Shown here in pieces: positions 1-7,813 of a stretch of 15,475 bases of DNA. The DNA is from Methanobacteriota archaeon (lineage in GTDB: Archaea > Halobacteriota > Bog-38 > Methanoflorentales > Methanoflorentaceae), in assembly GCA_003170935.1 (NCBI GenBank), contig PMYA01000077.1, positions 6,541 through 22,015 of the forward strand, read 5' to 3'. The first letter of the stretch is position 1. Every line of letters begins with the position of its first letter. A program made the position numbers and the translations under genes. The notes below the pieces were generated by a model that was not told the origin of the DNA, did not search any database, and saw only the letters and a list, made by a program, of their open reading frames with translations.

Positions 1-2013
1 GATATAACGCTTAAACAGTTGACACTGCTCGCGGACTTTGTCAGCCAAACGGGCCAGACATCGCAGGGCGAATTGATAGTTGAAGCCAAGCACGATTATG
101 AAGAGCCTGTCGACCTCATTTTGCCTCGTGATCCCAAGATAAAGGAGCTGTTAGAAGCGCTGCTTGTCCCACACACTGTAACTGAAGATCAAATGATAAT
201 TAAAGACGCAGCAGCATTCATTAAAAGTCTCGGGCTTACCGACTCACTAGGCAAGGAGTGGTTTTCTCTTAAAAGCCCGAGCATCAAGTCGACGATTGAC
301 GCGGTCACGCTGCTTAGCAAGATCGAAATACGGAAACGCGCCCCATCAAGGATCGGGGGGCGCATGGGACGACCTGAGAAATCTCACGCCCGAGAAATGA
401 AGCCCCCTCCGCATGTGCTTTTCCCTATCGGCAATTCAGGTGGGCGTGACCGATCTCTTCGAAGGGCAGCCGGGTCATCAAAAGCGGCCGTCGAAAACAC
501 CTCGGAAATTGACGCCCATTACCTCGGTATAATTGACGTTGACATAGGCGTCCGTCGATGTCCAATATGTCAGAACACAACCTATCAAACGCGCTGCGAA
601 TGCGGAGGTTTTACAGAGCCCATTATTTTCTGTCCGACATGTTCGCGCGATCTGCGAAATGGGGGCGCGTGTCCAAAGTGCGGTAGACAAGGTGTTAGTC
701 ATCGGATCCAATCTGTTGATTTAAGAAAGGTGTACCAGCAAGCGCTTGCCCGACTTGACGAAACGCCGCGATTCGACAGATTTAAAGGCGTCTTAGGCCT
801 TATATCCAAAAATAAAACCCCAGAACCCCTAGAAAAAGGTATTTTACGCGCAAAGCACGAGATCTTCGTGTTCAAGGATGGGACCTGCAGATACGACTTA
901 ACTGATCTGCCCACGACGCACTTCACACCGAGGGAGATCTCAGTTCCTGCGAGCAAGCTCGTCGAGTTAGGGTACGACGTGAAAGACGACGATCAGGTCG
1001 TTGAACTGGCTCCGCAGGATATCATACTATCTGAGGACTGCGGAGAGTGGCTTCTGCGCGTATCCAAGTTCATTGACGACCTGCTCGTCAAATATTATAA
1101 ACGACCCCCTTACTACGAGGCAGATTCGAAAGAGGAGCTCATTGGTGCATTGGTGATCGGGCTGGCACCTCACACAAGCGCCGGCGTATTAGGCCGCGTC
1201 ATTGGTTTCACTCCTGCTTCAGCGAGCTTCGCTCATCCATTCTTCCACGCTTCAAAGCGTCGAAATTGTGATGGAGATGAGGACTGCGTCGTTCTTCTTT
1301 TGGACGGACTTTTAAACTTCTCTTTGTCGTATCTGCCGGATCGTCGCGGGGGCAAAATGGACGCCCCACTCGTCTTGACGACGCGGATCGATCCGAAGGA
1401 GATCGACGCCGAAGCGCACAACCTCGACATAATTGAGCAGTATCCGCTTGAGTTCTACCGCGCAACCCTGCGCTTTGAAGACCCGAAGCAGGTTCACGTA
1501 GCAACGGTAGCGTCGCGATTGGGCACGAATGCCGAATACACGGGCTTTGAGTTTACCCATCAGTCGTCGTCGATTTCGCTCGGTCCCTTGAACAGCTCGT
1601 ACAAAGTGCTTGAGTCTATGATGGAAAAAATGGAGATGCAGCTTGAACTTGCTCGTCGCATTCGCGCCGTAGACGAGCGAGACGTCGCAGAGCGCGTTAT
1701 CAAGACGCACTTTCTCCCCGACCTTATTGGCAATCTGCGAGCGTTTTCGCGCCAAAAGGTGAGGTGTGTGAAATGTAATTACAAGGTGCGACGGCCGCCC
1801 ATTAGCGGCAACTGTCCGAAATGCGGTGGAAAGATCGTGCTCACCGTTCACGAAGGCTCGGTAACGAAGTACATGGCGCGTTCAATCCAGATCGCCGACG
1901 AGTATGGCGTGTCCAAGTATACGCGCCAGCGGCTTATGCTCCTTGAGATGTCAGTCAACTCGTTGTTCGAGAGCGACGCCTCGAAACAGATGGGCTTAGT
2001 AGACTTTATGTAG
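1..2013 (+). CDS. polC: DNA polymerase II (family D) large subunit DP2, C-terminal part
   Basis: This is the catalytic large subunit of the replicative heterodimeric polymerase PolD, which works with the DP1 exonuclease subunit and PCNA. The frame is open through base 1, so the N-terminal part (full-length DP2 is usually about 1100-1200 residues) lies outside the window; the in-frame TTG at 19 is not a credible start. The core motif NCDGDED, with two catalytic Asp codons at 1270-1272 and 1276-1278, sits in the conserved context HPFFHASKRR before it and GGKMDAPLVLTTR after it. Cys clusters that look zinc-binding are CPIC/CEC near 559-606, CPTC/CPKC near 631-684, and CVKC/CPKC near 1768-1830. 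The extreme C-terminus QMGLVDFM fits a PCNA-interacting peptide (QxxLxxF). No intein interrupts the NCDGDED site, a known intein site in Pyrococcus DP2. Family assignment is very secure. Confidence 0.96.
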   Translation, partial: DITLKQLTLLADFVSQTGQTSQGELIVEAKHDYEEPVDLILPRDPKIKELLEALLVPHTVTEDQMIIKDAAAFIKSLGLTDSLGKEWFSLKSPSIKSTIDAVTLLSKIEIRKRAPSRIGGRMGRPEKSHAREMKPPPHVLFPIGNSGGRDRSLRRAAGSSKAAVENTSEIDAHYLGIIDVDIGVRRCPICQNTTYQTRCECGGFTEPIIFCPTCSRDLRNGGACPKCGRQGVSHRIQSVDLRKVYQQALARLDETPRFDRFKGVLGLISKNKTPEPLEKGILRAKHEIFVFKDGTCRYDLTDLPTTHFTPREISVPASKLVELGYDVKDDDQVVELAPQDIILSEDCGEWLLRVSKFIDDLLVKYYKRPPYYEADSKEELIGALVIGLAPHTSAGVLGRVIGFTPASASFAHPFFHASKRRNCDGDEDCVVLLLDGLLNFSLSYLPDRRGGKMDAPLVLTTRIDPKEIDAEAHNLDIIEQYPLEFYRATLRFEDPKQVHVATVASRLGTNAEYTGFEFTHQSSSISLGPLNSSYKVLESMMEKMEMQLELARRIRAVDERDVAERVIKTHFLPDLIGNLRAFSRQKVRCVKCNYKVRRPPISGNCPKCGGKIVLTVHEGSVTKYMARSIQIADEYGVSKYTRQRLMLLEMSVNSLFESDASKQMGLVDFM

Positions 2014-2100
2014 GTGCAAACGATCGGCTTGTGCGACCACACGAACTGCACTATTTCTGGGGCCTATTCTTTGCGCATTGTAAAACTTTGTCAAGGGAAG

Positions 2101-2111
2101 CTAATATAAAC
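2101..2111 (+). promoter_or_regulatory. Candidate TATA box for the zincin gene
   Basis: An AT-rich element, CTAATATAAAC, lies in the 125-bp gap after the DP2 gene. Its centre is about 33 bp upstream of the ATG at 2139, which would place the transcript start within roughly 10 bases of the start codon, as in leaderless archaeal mRNAs. It also suggests the downstream gene is not simply co-transcribed with DP2. Position and composition are seen; function is inferred. Confidence 0.45.
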
Positions 2112-2138
2112 AACTCGCTCGACAAGGGACAGACAATA

Positions 2139-3248
2139 ATGGTCGATATTCCAAGATTGGTGCTAAACTCCGGTCTGCAGTTCTTACGTTCGCCTGCAGG
2201 CGCTGTAGACTGGAGGCAAGTGGCGAAAAACGCGGCAAACGTCGGCGACGCGCAGCGATGGCCTCACGCAGATAAAAAACGGCTTTTGCCAACGTATAGC
2301 GGGTTTGTGGACGCAGCCATGCCGCAAATCATCGAAGTAACTGGGCTTCAAGCACCACGCGCTCGTCAAATACGAGTCTTTGACAGGTATGATTGGATAA
2401 AGACGAACATCAATGCATTCGCTGATCAGTTTGCGCCGCTCGAACAGGCGCTTATGACGCGTGAGGGTGATTCGCTTATAAGCAGGGGGGTGTACAAGTC
2501 GAATCAAGTCATCTCAACAGTCGGTTTTAGCCTTCTGCTTGGCTACCTTGCAAAAAAGGTCCTCGGTCAGTACGACCCAAGCCTTTTCGGGCGCGAGATC
2601 GTAAGTGGGCAGATCTATTTTGTGGAACCGAATATCGAAATAGTCGAGCGCCAACTCTCTTTTGCGGGAAATGACTTTCGGCGATGGATCGCTATCCACG
2701 AGGTGACTCACGCTGTCGTGTTCGAGTCGGTGCCGTGGCTTAAAGGACATGTAAACCAACTCCTAAAACGATATCTTGAGGCAACTAACGAGGGACTCGC
2801 TTCAGACGGCGTCCAAGCACGGACGCGCGCCGTTGCGAGTTACTACATCGAACGAGGACAATTCTCTCTCCTGCACGCCGCTCTATCTCTTGAACAAATA
2901 GACCTCCTAAATCAGATTCAAGCTCTAATGAGCGTGATTGAGGGCTATTCGGATTTTGTCATGGATAGGATCGGCAAGGAGTTGTTCGCAACGTATGATC
3001 ACATGAAGCGCGCTTTTGACCTCCGGAGAAGGAACAAAAGCGGGAGAGAGCGGTTCTTTGAGCGCGCGACAGGACTTGGTATGAAGATGGAGCAATATGT
3101 CCTCGGAGAGCAGTTCGTCTCACACGTTGAAACAAGTCAGGGGATCGACTTCGTTAACAGGGTTTGGCGCTCTCAGAGCGACATTCCCACGCTTGATGAA
3201 CTAACTCACCCTGAAAAATGGATCGTGCGGCAAAAAAGCACGACCTAG
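2139..3248 (+). CDS. Zincin-like metalloprotease-fold protein, DUF2342 / 'F420 biosynthesis-associated' family
   Basis: Predicted soluble protein of 369 residues with the zinc-metallopeptidase motif HEVTH (residues 187-191), in the family context WIAIHEVTHAVVFESVPWLKGH. A downstream block around IEGYSDFVMD probably supplies a further metal ligand or active-site residue (inference). The N-terminal pattern with VDWRQVAKNAAN and the middle YLAKKVLGQYD also match the DUF2342 zincins that I know from actinobacteria and archaea. Automated pipelines often label them 'coenzyme F420 biosynthesis-associated', but substrate and role are unknown and there is no F420 gene nearby. The frame is open from 2031, but the extra 36 residues are unlike the family and the ATG at 2139 has a GGGA-like element and a TATA box at suitable distances, so I chose it. 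No signal peptide or membrane segment is obvious. Confidence 0.85.
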   Translation: MVDIPRLVLNSGLQFLRSPAGAVDWRQVAKNAANVGDAQRWPHADKKRLLPTYSGFVDAAMPQIIEVTGLQAPRARQIRVFDRYDWIKTNINAFADQFAPLEQALMTREGDSLISRGVYKSNQVISTVGFSLLLGYLAKKVLGQYDPSLFGREIVSGQIYFVEPNIEIVERQLSFAGNDFRRWIAIHEVTHAVVFESVPWLKGHVNQLLKRYLEATNEGLASDGVQARTRAVASYYIERGQFSLLHAALSLEQIDLLNQIQALMSVIEGYSDFVMDRIGKELFATYDHMKRAFDLRRRNKSGRERFFERATGLGMKMEQYVLGEQFVSHVETSQGIDFVNRVWRSQSDIPTLDELTHPEKWIVRQKSTT

Positions 3249-3277
3249 AGGCTTAACGACCTCCCTCAAATTAAGAG

Positions 3278-3520
3278 CTATGAATGAACAAGCACGCTGT
3301 GCTCGATCCTTTCCAGACGATTACGGTGTTCGTCAAGTTTGCGGAATTTCTCCTGTCTTGCGTAGTAATCAGCACGTTCAATAAGTCCACGAAAGGTCTC
3401 ACTTACCATAGATTCACCAAGTGAGCCGACGAATCGATAGGGGATAAGCGCACGGTAAGAGCGCCGTGAAAGTAATCGTATATCACACCCGTAATGCCCC
3501 TTGCAAAACTCGGTGAGCAG
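3278..3520 (-). pseudogene. Small reverse-strand ORF or gene remnant, unknown function
   Basis: On the reverse strand one frame stays open for 80 codons between a TGA at 3521-3523 and a TAG at 3278-3280. It lacks ATG, GTG or TTG in its first half; the only ATG in frame is at 3409 and gives 43 residues (MVSETFRGLIERADYYARQE, then KFRKLDEHRNRLERI and a short tail). That ATG has a GGTGA element 6 bases upstream. The upstream codons, including SRRSYRALIPYRFVGSLGES, also look protein-like, which suggests a longer gene that lost its start, with an upstream ATG (near 3541) in another frame. The composition is helical and charged. I do not recognise a family. A real 43-residue protein is the alternative. 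Confidence 0.35.
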
Positions 3521-3655
3521 TCAAGGGGACGCTCTGTCATTTTTATCCGCTCACGTTCACAAGAGTTCACTGAAATTGATTTTTACGCACATATAGCCCC
3601 CTAATTGGCACCATTCGCCCAGAACAGAGAATATCCCCGCGTTCGGCAGGATAAC

Positions 3656-3665
3656 GTTAAATAGC
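3656..3665 (+). promoter_or_regulatory. Candidate TATA box for the orc1/cdc6 operon
   Basis: GTTAAATAGC lies with its centre about 33 bp ahead of the GTG at 3694, predicting a transcript start within a few bases of the start codon. No Shine-Dalgarno element is visible before the GTG, which agrees with a nearly leaderless mRNA. Function is inferred from position. Confidence 0.4.
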
Positions 3666-3693
3666 ATGCAAATTGAGCATTTAATCGATTGGC

Positions 3694-4842
3694 GTGCCTC
3701 ATAAATTACCGTCTAAGGATTTGTTACAGTGGGATCAGACGCTCTTTAAGGATGAACGCTATTTTGAATTAGACCACATCCCAGAGCACTTCTCCCATCG
3801 AGAGACGCAGATGCGCGCTCTTGAGATCGCCGCCCGTCCCGCACTGCGGGGCGCCCGTCCAATCAACAGTCTATGTTCAGGGCCGCACGGCACAGGAAAG
3901 ACCACGGCAGTGCTGAAGGTATTCGAAGAGATTGAAAACTACACCGACAGCGTCGTGCCGGTTTATATAAACTGTCAAATCGATGGAACTCGCTTTGCGA
4001 TATTCTCAGAGATCTACAAGAAACTCTTCAAGTATACGCCACCCGATTCGGGCGTTTCATTCAAACGTGTCTTCACAAAGATTACGAAATACCTCATCGA
4101 TCAGGAGAAGGTACTCATCGTCGCTCTTGATGATGTCAACTATCTCTTCTATGAGAACACGGTCAACAAAGTCCTGTATGCACTCCTGCGAGCTCACGAG
4201 GTGTCAGCAGAGGTCAAGATCGGGGTCATCGCAATATCAAGCGACCTCTCGGTTGAGATGTCGAAGCAACTCGACCCTCGTGTGATGTCGGTTTTTCTTC
4301 CTGAGGATGTATACTTCCCGCTTTATACCCGTGCCGAGGTACGCGACATTCTGGGAGACCGCGTGCGGCGCGGGTTCTATGCAAACGTGGTTCCTGAAGA
4401 TGTGCTTGAAAGGGTCATTGATCATGTGGAAGAGGCAAGCGACCTACGGGTGGGGATCGACCTCTTGAGAAAAATTGGACTTAGAGCGGAGATAAGCGCG
4501 CGAAGATACGTCACGGCAGACGATGTAGAGCACTCATATGAAAAATCGCGCCTCGTTCATCTCACGTACTCAATCCAATCGCTGCGCGCAGAAGAACGCG
4601 ACCTTCTTAAACTGATCGCAGGGCAAGAGGCAAAGATAAAAGCGGGGGAGCTCTATAAAAAGTTCAACGAGGAGACGCACCTCGGCTATACGCGATTTTA
4701 TGACATTGTCTCCAAGCTTGATTCAATTCGACTTATCAACACTGATTTTACAGGTAAAGGAACACGCGGAAGAACGCGAGAGATTCAACTCAGATACGAG
4801 CCGGAGGATGTCCTCAGCGTGCTTGCCGAAATAGAAACGTAA
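3694..4842 (+). CDS. cdc6: Orc1/Cdc6-family AAA+ replication initiator
   Basis: A 382-residue archaeal Orc1/Cdc6 protein: an AAA+ ATPase that binds origin repeats and helps load the MCM helicase. Visible are Walker A GPHGTGKTT (63-71), Walker B LIVALDDVNYLF (141-152, with DD instead of the usual DE), a sensor-1 strand VIAISSD, the family block LDPRVMSVF, a sensor-2 region ASDLRVGIDLLRK, and a C-terminal winged-helix region (about 295-380). Length is close to the usual size. The start is GTG: an in-frame TAA at 3682-3684 leaves no upstream ATG. It begins a tight operon: its TAA overlaps the next ATG by one base. The variant Walker B and the nuclease-containing operon suggest a secondary paralogue or a specialised role rather than necessarily the main initiator (inference). 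Confidence 0.92.
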   Translation: MPHKLPSKDLLQWDQTLFKDERYFELDHIPEHFSHRETQMRALEIAARPALRGARPINSLCSGPHGTGKTTAVLKVFEEIENYTDSVVPVYINCQIDGTRFAIFSEIYKKLFKYTPPDSGVSFKRVFTKITKYLIDQEKVLIVALDDVNYLFYENTVNKVLYALLRAHEVSAEVKIGVIAISSDLSVEMSKQLDPRVMSVFLPEDVYFPLYTRAEVRDILGDRVRRGFYANVVPEDVLERVIDHVEEASDLRVGIDLLRKIGLRAEISARRYVTADDVEHSYEKSRLVHLTYSIQSLRAEERDLLKLIAGQEAKIKAGELYKKFNEETHLGYTRFYDIVSKLDSIRLINTDFTGKGTRGRTREIQLRYEPEDVLSVLAEIET

Positions 4843-5243
4843 TGCCTGCGGCAAAAAACGACAGAATTGACGCCCTCATCCAAGAGGTCCGCGATCTCAA
4901 GAGCGAGATCAAAGAGCTTCGGATCCTTCTTATGTACGAGCTTCTGAAAACGGAGGATCGGCGATTTCGCAGCGGCGACTCACTCCTTGCACTTACCAAA
5001 CAAGCGCTTAACGGAGCCGTTGAACAGCTTGCCGACCTCGAGCGCAAAACCGACGTGCAAGCGCGAGAGGTGCAACGATCGACTGAAGAACCGGTAAAAG
5101 CTCGCAAAGACGTGTCAACGCCAACGGTCGACGTCGACAAGGAGATCGCTATTTTGAAAAAAGAGATGGCTGCGAGCCTCAGGAGTGCCGCAAGGGAAAT
5201 TGAAGAGGAGGATGTAGACGAGGAAAAGGAGGACACGGAGTAA
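4842..5243 (+). CDS. Small charged coiled-coil protein, unknown function
   Basis: A 133-residue hydrophilic protein with no recognised domain. Residues 5-40 (DRIDALIQEVRDLKSEIKEL and following) and about 98-125 show heptad-like patterns typical of coiled coils, joined by a polar linker; the C-terminus is strongly acidic (EIEEEDVDEEKEDTE). There is no membrane segment. Its ATG overlaps the TAA of the orc1/cdc6 gene (TAATG), implying translational coupling, and the nuclease-like gene follows after 3 bp. This placement suggests an adaptor or oligomerisation partner for the initiator or the nuclease, an inference from context only. Confidence 0.8.
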   Translation: MPAAKNDRIDALIQEVRDLKSEIKELRILLMYELLKTEDRRFRSGDSLLALTKQALNGAVEQLADLERKTDVQAREVQRSTEEPVKARKDVSTPTVDVDKEIAILKKEMAASLRSAAREIEEEDVDEEKEDTE

Positions 5244-5246
5244 CTC

Positions 5247-5738
5247 ATGTTGCTTACGCTCTTCGGCGACTATGATGCGGGTGCAGAAGCAGACTATGTG
5301 CCTACCTGGCAAGAGTTTGAGGAGCAAATCCGTGACGTCCTCGAGTGCGCCGGCTTTTCAACTCATTTTAGGAAGGTCTTCGTGGCTGCAGGTAGGCGCT
5401 ACGAAATTGATGTCGTCGCTTATCGCTTTGATACGACCCTGCTCATCGATGCCAAGCGGTACGGCAAGGCGCGTCTTAGAAGCTCGTCCATTCGGGCACA
5501 GGCGCGAAAACACCTCGCCCGCTGTGGCGAGTTTGACCGAGCGTTTTCCGTCAGCAGCGTGTCCGTCATCGTAAGCTGGATAGACGATGCACTTCTGTGT
5601 GAGGGCGATTGCTTCATCGTTCCTTTTGACAAGCTCGAAGATTTTATTGTCCACCTTGAGTGCTACGTTGACTCGATTAACGAGCTTGACGCCCGGGATT
5701 CCATACTCGATAATATTAACGAAAACGACATCTTTTAA
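5247..5738 (+). CDS. PD-(D/E)XK nuclease-superfamily protein (restriction endonuclease / resolvase-like)
   Basis: A 163-residue protein with the layout of a PD-(D/E)XK nuclease: an N-terminal helix containing WQEFEEQIRDVLECAGF (an Glu in this helix can contribute to the site), then YEIDVVAY (Asp55), and after a short loop LLIDAKRY (Asp68-x-Lys70). This matches Mrr-like, RecB-like and archaeal Holliday-junction-resolvase-like folds, which cut DNA using Mg2+. There is no DNA-binding domain in the chain, so specificity would have to come from a partner, plausibly the adjacent Orc1/Cdc6 protein. It is the third gene of the operon, 3 bp after the coiled-coil gene; the gap before the next gene (114 bp) suggests the unit ends here. 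Fold assignment is fairly sure; activity and target are inferred. Confidence 0.8.
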   Translation: MLLTLFGDYDAGAEADYVPTWQEFEEQIRDVLECAGFSTHFRKVFVAAGRRYEIDVVAYRFDTTLLIDAKRYGKARLRSSSIRAQARKHLARCGEFDRAFSVSSVSVIVSWIDDALLCEGDCFIVPFDKLEDFIVHLECYVDSINELDARDSILDNINENDIF

Positions 5739-5852
5739 TCGACGCAATTCGCAAAGGCAATATTTTAAGTTTGGTCAATGCATTTCTTTCATGAAGCTGA
5801 TACGCCGAGGCTACATTCTCGGGCCATAAATCCACGAATGAGAGAAAAATAG

Positions 5853-7025
5853 ATGAAAGCGTGTATCATGTGTGGCGGTGCCGGCACGAGGCTCAGACCG
5901 TTGACCTTCGAGCGGCCTAAGCCAAGCATCCCGCTTCTCAACAAACCGTCAGTCGGTCACCTCGTCGAACATCTGTCAGCAAATGGCTTCAACGACATCG
6001 TCATCACCCTCGGGTACCTGGGACGGAACATCGAAGAGTACCTTGGCGATGGCCTGATGTTCGGTGTAGAGATAAACTATATTCGCGAGAGACACAAGTT
6101 GGGCACTGCTGGGAGCGTCAAGAACGCTGAGCACCTCCTCAACGACGGGCCCTTTCTCGTCGTTGGAGGAGATCACGTGATGGACTTCAACCTTCGCGAG
6201 TTTTACCAGTTCCATCGTAAGAATGACAGCATACTGTCAGTCGGAGCGATGTCCATCGACGATCCACGCGAATACGGAATCCTTGACATTGACGTTAATA
6301 ATCGAGTGCATCGGTTTAGAGAGAAGCCGAGTTCCGGCGAGATATTTAGCAATCTCGCAAGCACGGGTATCTACATGTGCGATCCTGAGCTCTTCAGCCA
6401 CATCCCAAAGGAGCGGTTTGACTTTGCTAAGGACCTTTTTCCGCGGCTGCTCAGTTCAAGTGAGCGTATGTCGGCGTGGATGGCGCGCGGACACTGGACC
6501 GACATTGGAAACGCAACGGCTTATCGACAGGCGTCGAGGTGGTTGCTCGACAACTTGCGCGGAACAGAAATCGTCGGACACTTCCAGATTAAAGACGCGC
6601 GCCTAAACGGCCCCGCATCAATCGGAACTGACGTGTCGATCGGGTCAAACTCAGCTATCGTTGGCCCGGTGGTGATTGGCGCAAACACCGTTATCGGCGA
6701 CAATGTGTTAATCAGCCCCTATACGACCATAGGGTCCGGCTGTGATATCGCCGATGACACGTCAGTGCTCTCTGGGATTGTGTACAACGACGTCAAGATC
6801 GGTGCACATACGGCCGTTTCGGGTTCTATTGTCGACAACGGAACGAGCATAGGGGACCATTGCGTTCTCGAAAATAACACCGTCATCGGTCCGCGAGTCG
6901 TTGTGAACGATTCCGTTACCGTGCACTCGGGCGTCTCTATTTGGCCCGAGGTCGTCATCGATGGGGGCGACGTGTTTAAGGACGTGCTTAATACTGCGTA
7001 CGACACACACAAAGACGGATCGTAA
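5853..7025 (+). CDS. Sugar-phosphate nucleotidyltransferase with left-handed beta-helix domain (COG1208, mannose-1-P guanylyltransferase-like)
   Basis: A 390-residue cytoplasmic enzyme expected to make an NDP-sugar from an NTP and a sugar 1-phosphate, feeding glycan or lipid glycosylation. The N-terminal Rossmann-type domain (1-235) has the signature GGAGTRLRPLT (8-18), RPKP (21-24), LGTAGSV (83-89), the metal-binding GGDHVMD (105-111), REKPS (156-160) and HWTDIGN (214-220). From about 250 onward a run of hexapeptide-type repeats (for example PASIGTDVSIGSNSAIVGP, and several I/V-G steps) forms a left-handed beta-helix, common in GCD1/GMPP-like and GlmU-like proteins. The exact sugar and nucleotide cannot be read from sequence; a glucose-1-P thymidylyl- or uridylyltransferase is possible. 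The ATG at 5853 matches the family N-terminus. It has its own 114-bp upstream gap with an AT-rich segment near 5760. Confidence 0.9.
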   Translation: MKACIMCGGAGTRLRPLTFERPKPSIPLLNKPSVGHLVEHLSANGFNDIVITLGYLGRNIEEYLGDGLMFGVEINYIRERHKLGTAGSVKNAEHLLNDGPFLVVGGDHVMDFNLREFYQFHRKNDSILSVGAMSIDDPREYGILDIDVNNRVHRFREKPSSGEIFSNLASTGIYMCDPELFSHIPKERFDFAKDLFPRLLSSSERMSAWMARGHWTDIGNATAYRQASRWLLDNLRGTEIVGHFQIKDARLNGPASIGTDVSIGSNSAIVGPVVIGANTVIGDNVLISPYTTIGSGCDIADDTSVLSGIVYNDVKIGAHTAVSGSIVDNGTSIGDHCVLENNTVIGPRVVVNDSVTVHSGVSIWPEVVIDGGDVFKDVLNTAYDTHKDGS

Positions 7026-7060
7026 CGGAAAAGAAAGTTGTTCTCTGAAGAGTAAAAATA

Positions 7061-7067
7061 GAGGTGG
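7061..7067 (+). promoter_or_regulatory. Shine-Dalgarno that fixes the sufC start
   Basis: GAGGTGG ends 8 bases before the ATG at 7076. A GTG within this element (7064) is also in frame, but would use up the ribosome-binding site and add four residues not found in SufC proteins. The site therefore supports the ATG. Confidence 0.7.
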
Positions 7068-7075
7068 AATGGCAA

Positions 7076-7813
7076 ATGCTTGATATTCAAAACTTGCACG
7101 TAGAAGTCGACGGTAAGCCAATCCTTAAGGGGTTAGACCTTAAGGTGAACGAAGGAGAGACTCATGCCCTCTTTGGCCAAAATGGCTCGGGAAAAACCAC
7201 TCTCGTGTTAACAATCATGGGGTTTCCCCGTTACCACGTCTCCGAGGGACGCATACTTTTCAAAGGTGAGGATATCACCCATCTGCCCGTAAACGAGCGG
7301 GCGCGTCTTGGTATCGGGATCTCATTTCAACACCCGCCGGCCATTCATGGGGTGAAGCTCAAGGATTTGGTCGACATAGCCGCTAAACACGGCGCTCAGC
7401 CTTTCAATACCGAAGAAGTCGCTAAAACTATCAACATCTCGCCCGATTTTCTGACTCGGGATGTCAATTTTGGGTTCTCAGGTGGAGAGGTGAAGCGCAC
7501 CGAACTGTTGCAACTCCTCGCGCAAAACCCCGACCTCGTGCTGCTTGACGAGCCAGATTCCGGGGTCGATCTCGAGAATATCGAACTCGTTGGAGAGACG
7601 ATCAACAAGCTGCTCGACAGAGACAAGCGCTTGCGCAAGCGACGCAAATCAGGACTTATCATTACCCACGCCGGAGGCATTTTAAAGATCGTAAAGACTG
7701 ACAGGGCGCACGTTCTCGTTGACGGTAAGATCGCGTGTTCCGGCAACCCAGGTGAACTCCTCAATGATATCTGCGAGCTTGGTTATGAAGAGTGTGTAAA
7801 ATGTCAAATATAG
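7076..7813 (+). CDS. sufC: SufC, Fe-S cluster assembly ABC-type ATPase
   Basis: A 245-residue soluble ABC ATPase that pairs with SufB to build and deliver Fe-S clusters. Visible are Walker A GQNGSGKTT (34-42), the Q-loop in SFQHPP (Gln85), the ABC signature FSGGE (134-138), Walker B with D-loop LLDEPDSGVD (156-165) and the H-loop His in IITHAGG (198). The FSGGEVKRTELLQLL block and the DSGVDLENIELV segment are typical of SufC rather than of transporter ATPases, and there is no permease gene nearby. The start at ATG 7076 is set by the Shine-Dalgarno and by the family N-terminus MLDIQNLHVEV. It overlaps sufB by 13 bp, so the two are surely co-expressed. Confidence 0.95.
   Translation: MLDIQNLHVEVDGKPILKGLDLKVNEGETHALFGQNGSGKTTLVLTIMGFPRYHVSEGRILFKGEDITHLPVNERARLGIGISFQHPPAIHGVKLKDLVDIAAKHGAQPFNTEEVAKTINISPDFLTRDVNFGFSGGEVKRTELLQLLAQNPDLVLLDEPDSGVDLENIELVGETINKLLDRDKRLRKRRKSGLIITHAGGILKIVKTDRAHVLVDGKIACSGNPGELLNDICELGYEECVKCQI

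Larger units (their letters stand above)
3249..3693. other. Intergenic region upstream of orc1/cdc6 (possible origin region)
   Basis: A 445-bp gap with no full-length gene. It holds a reverse-strand coding fragment (3278-3520), a moderately AT-rich stretch near 3570-3605 and a TATA-like element near 3657. Archaeal replication origins often lie next to orc1/cdc6 genes, so this is a natural place to look for origin recognition boxes. I see only a weak partial resemblance (TTCACTGAAA near 3566) and no repeated element convincing enough to call an origin. Confidence 0.3.

Noticed and set aside
1312..1851. Reverse-strand 179-codon open frame within the DP2 gene
   Set aside because: It is antisense to the strongly conserved catalytic part of DP2; composition is Arg-rich and unlike any family.
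2031..2138. N-terminal extension of the zincin from ATG-like codon 2031
   Set aside because: The extra residues do not match the family and the TATA element lies inside them.
4814..5248. Reverse-strand 144-codon frame opposite the coiled-coil gene
   Set aside because: Ser/Arg-rich antisense shadow of a charged coiled-coil gene; no promoter or ribosome-binding site.
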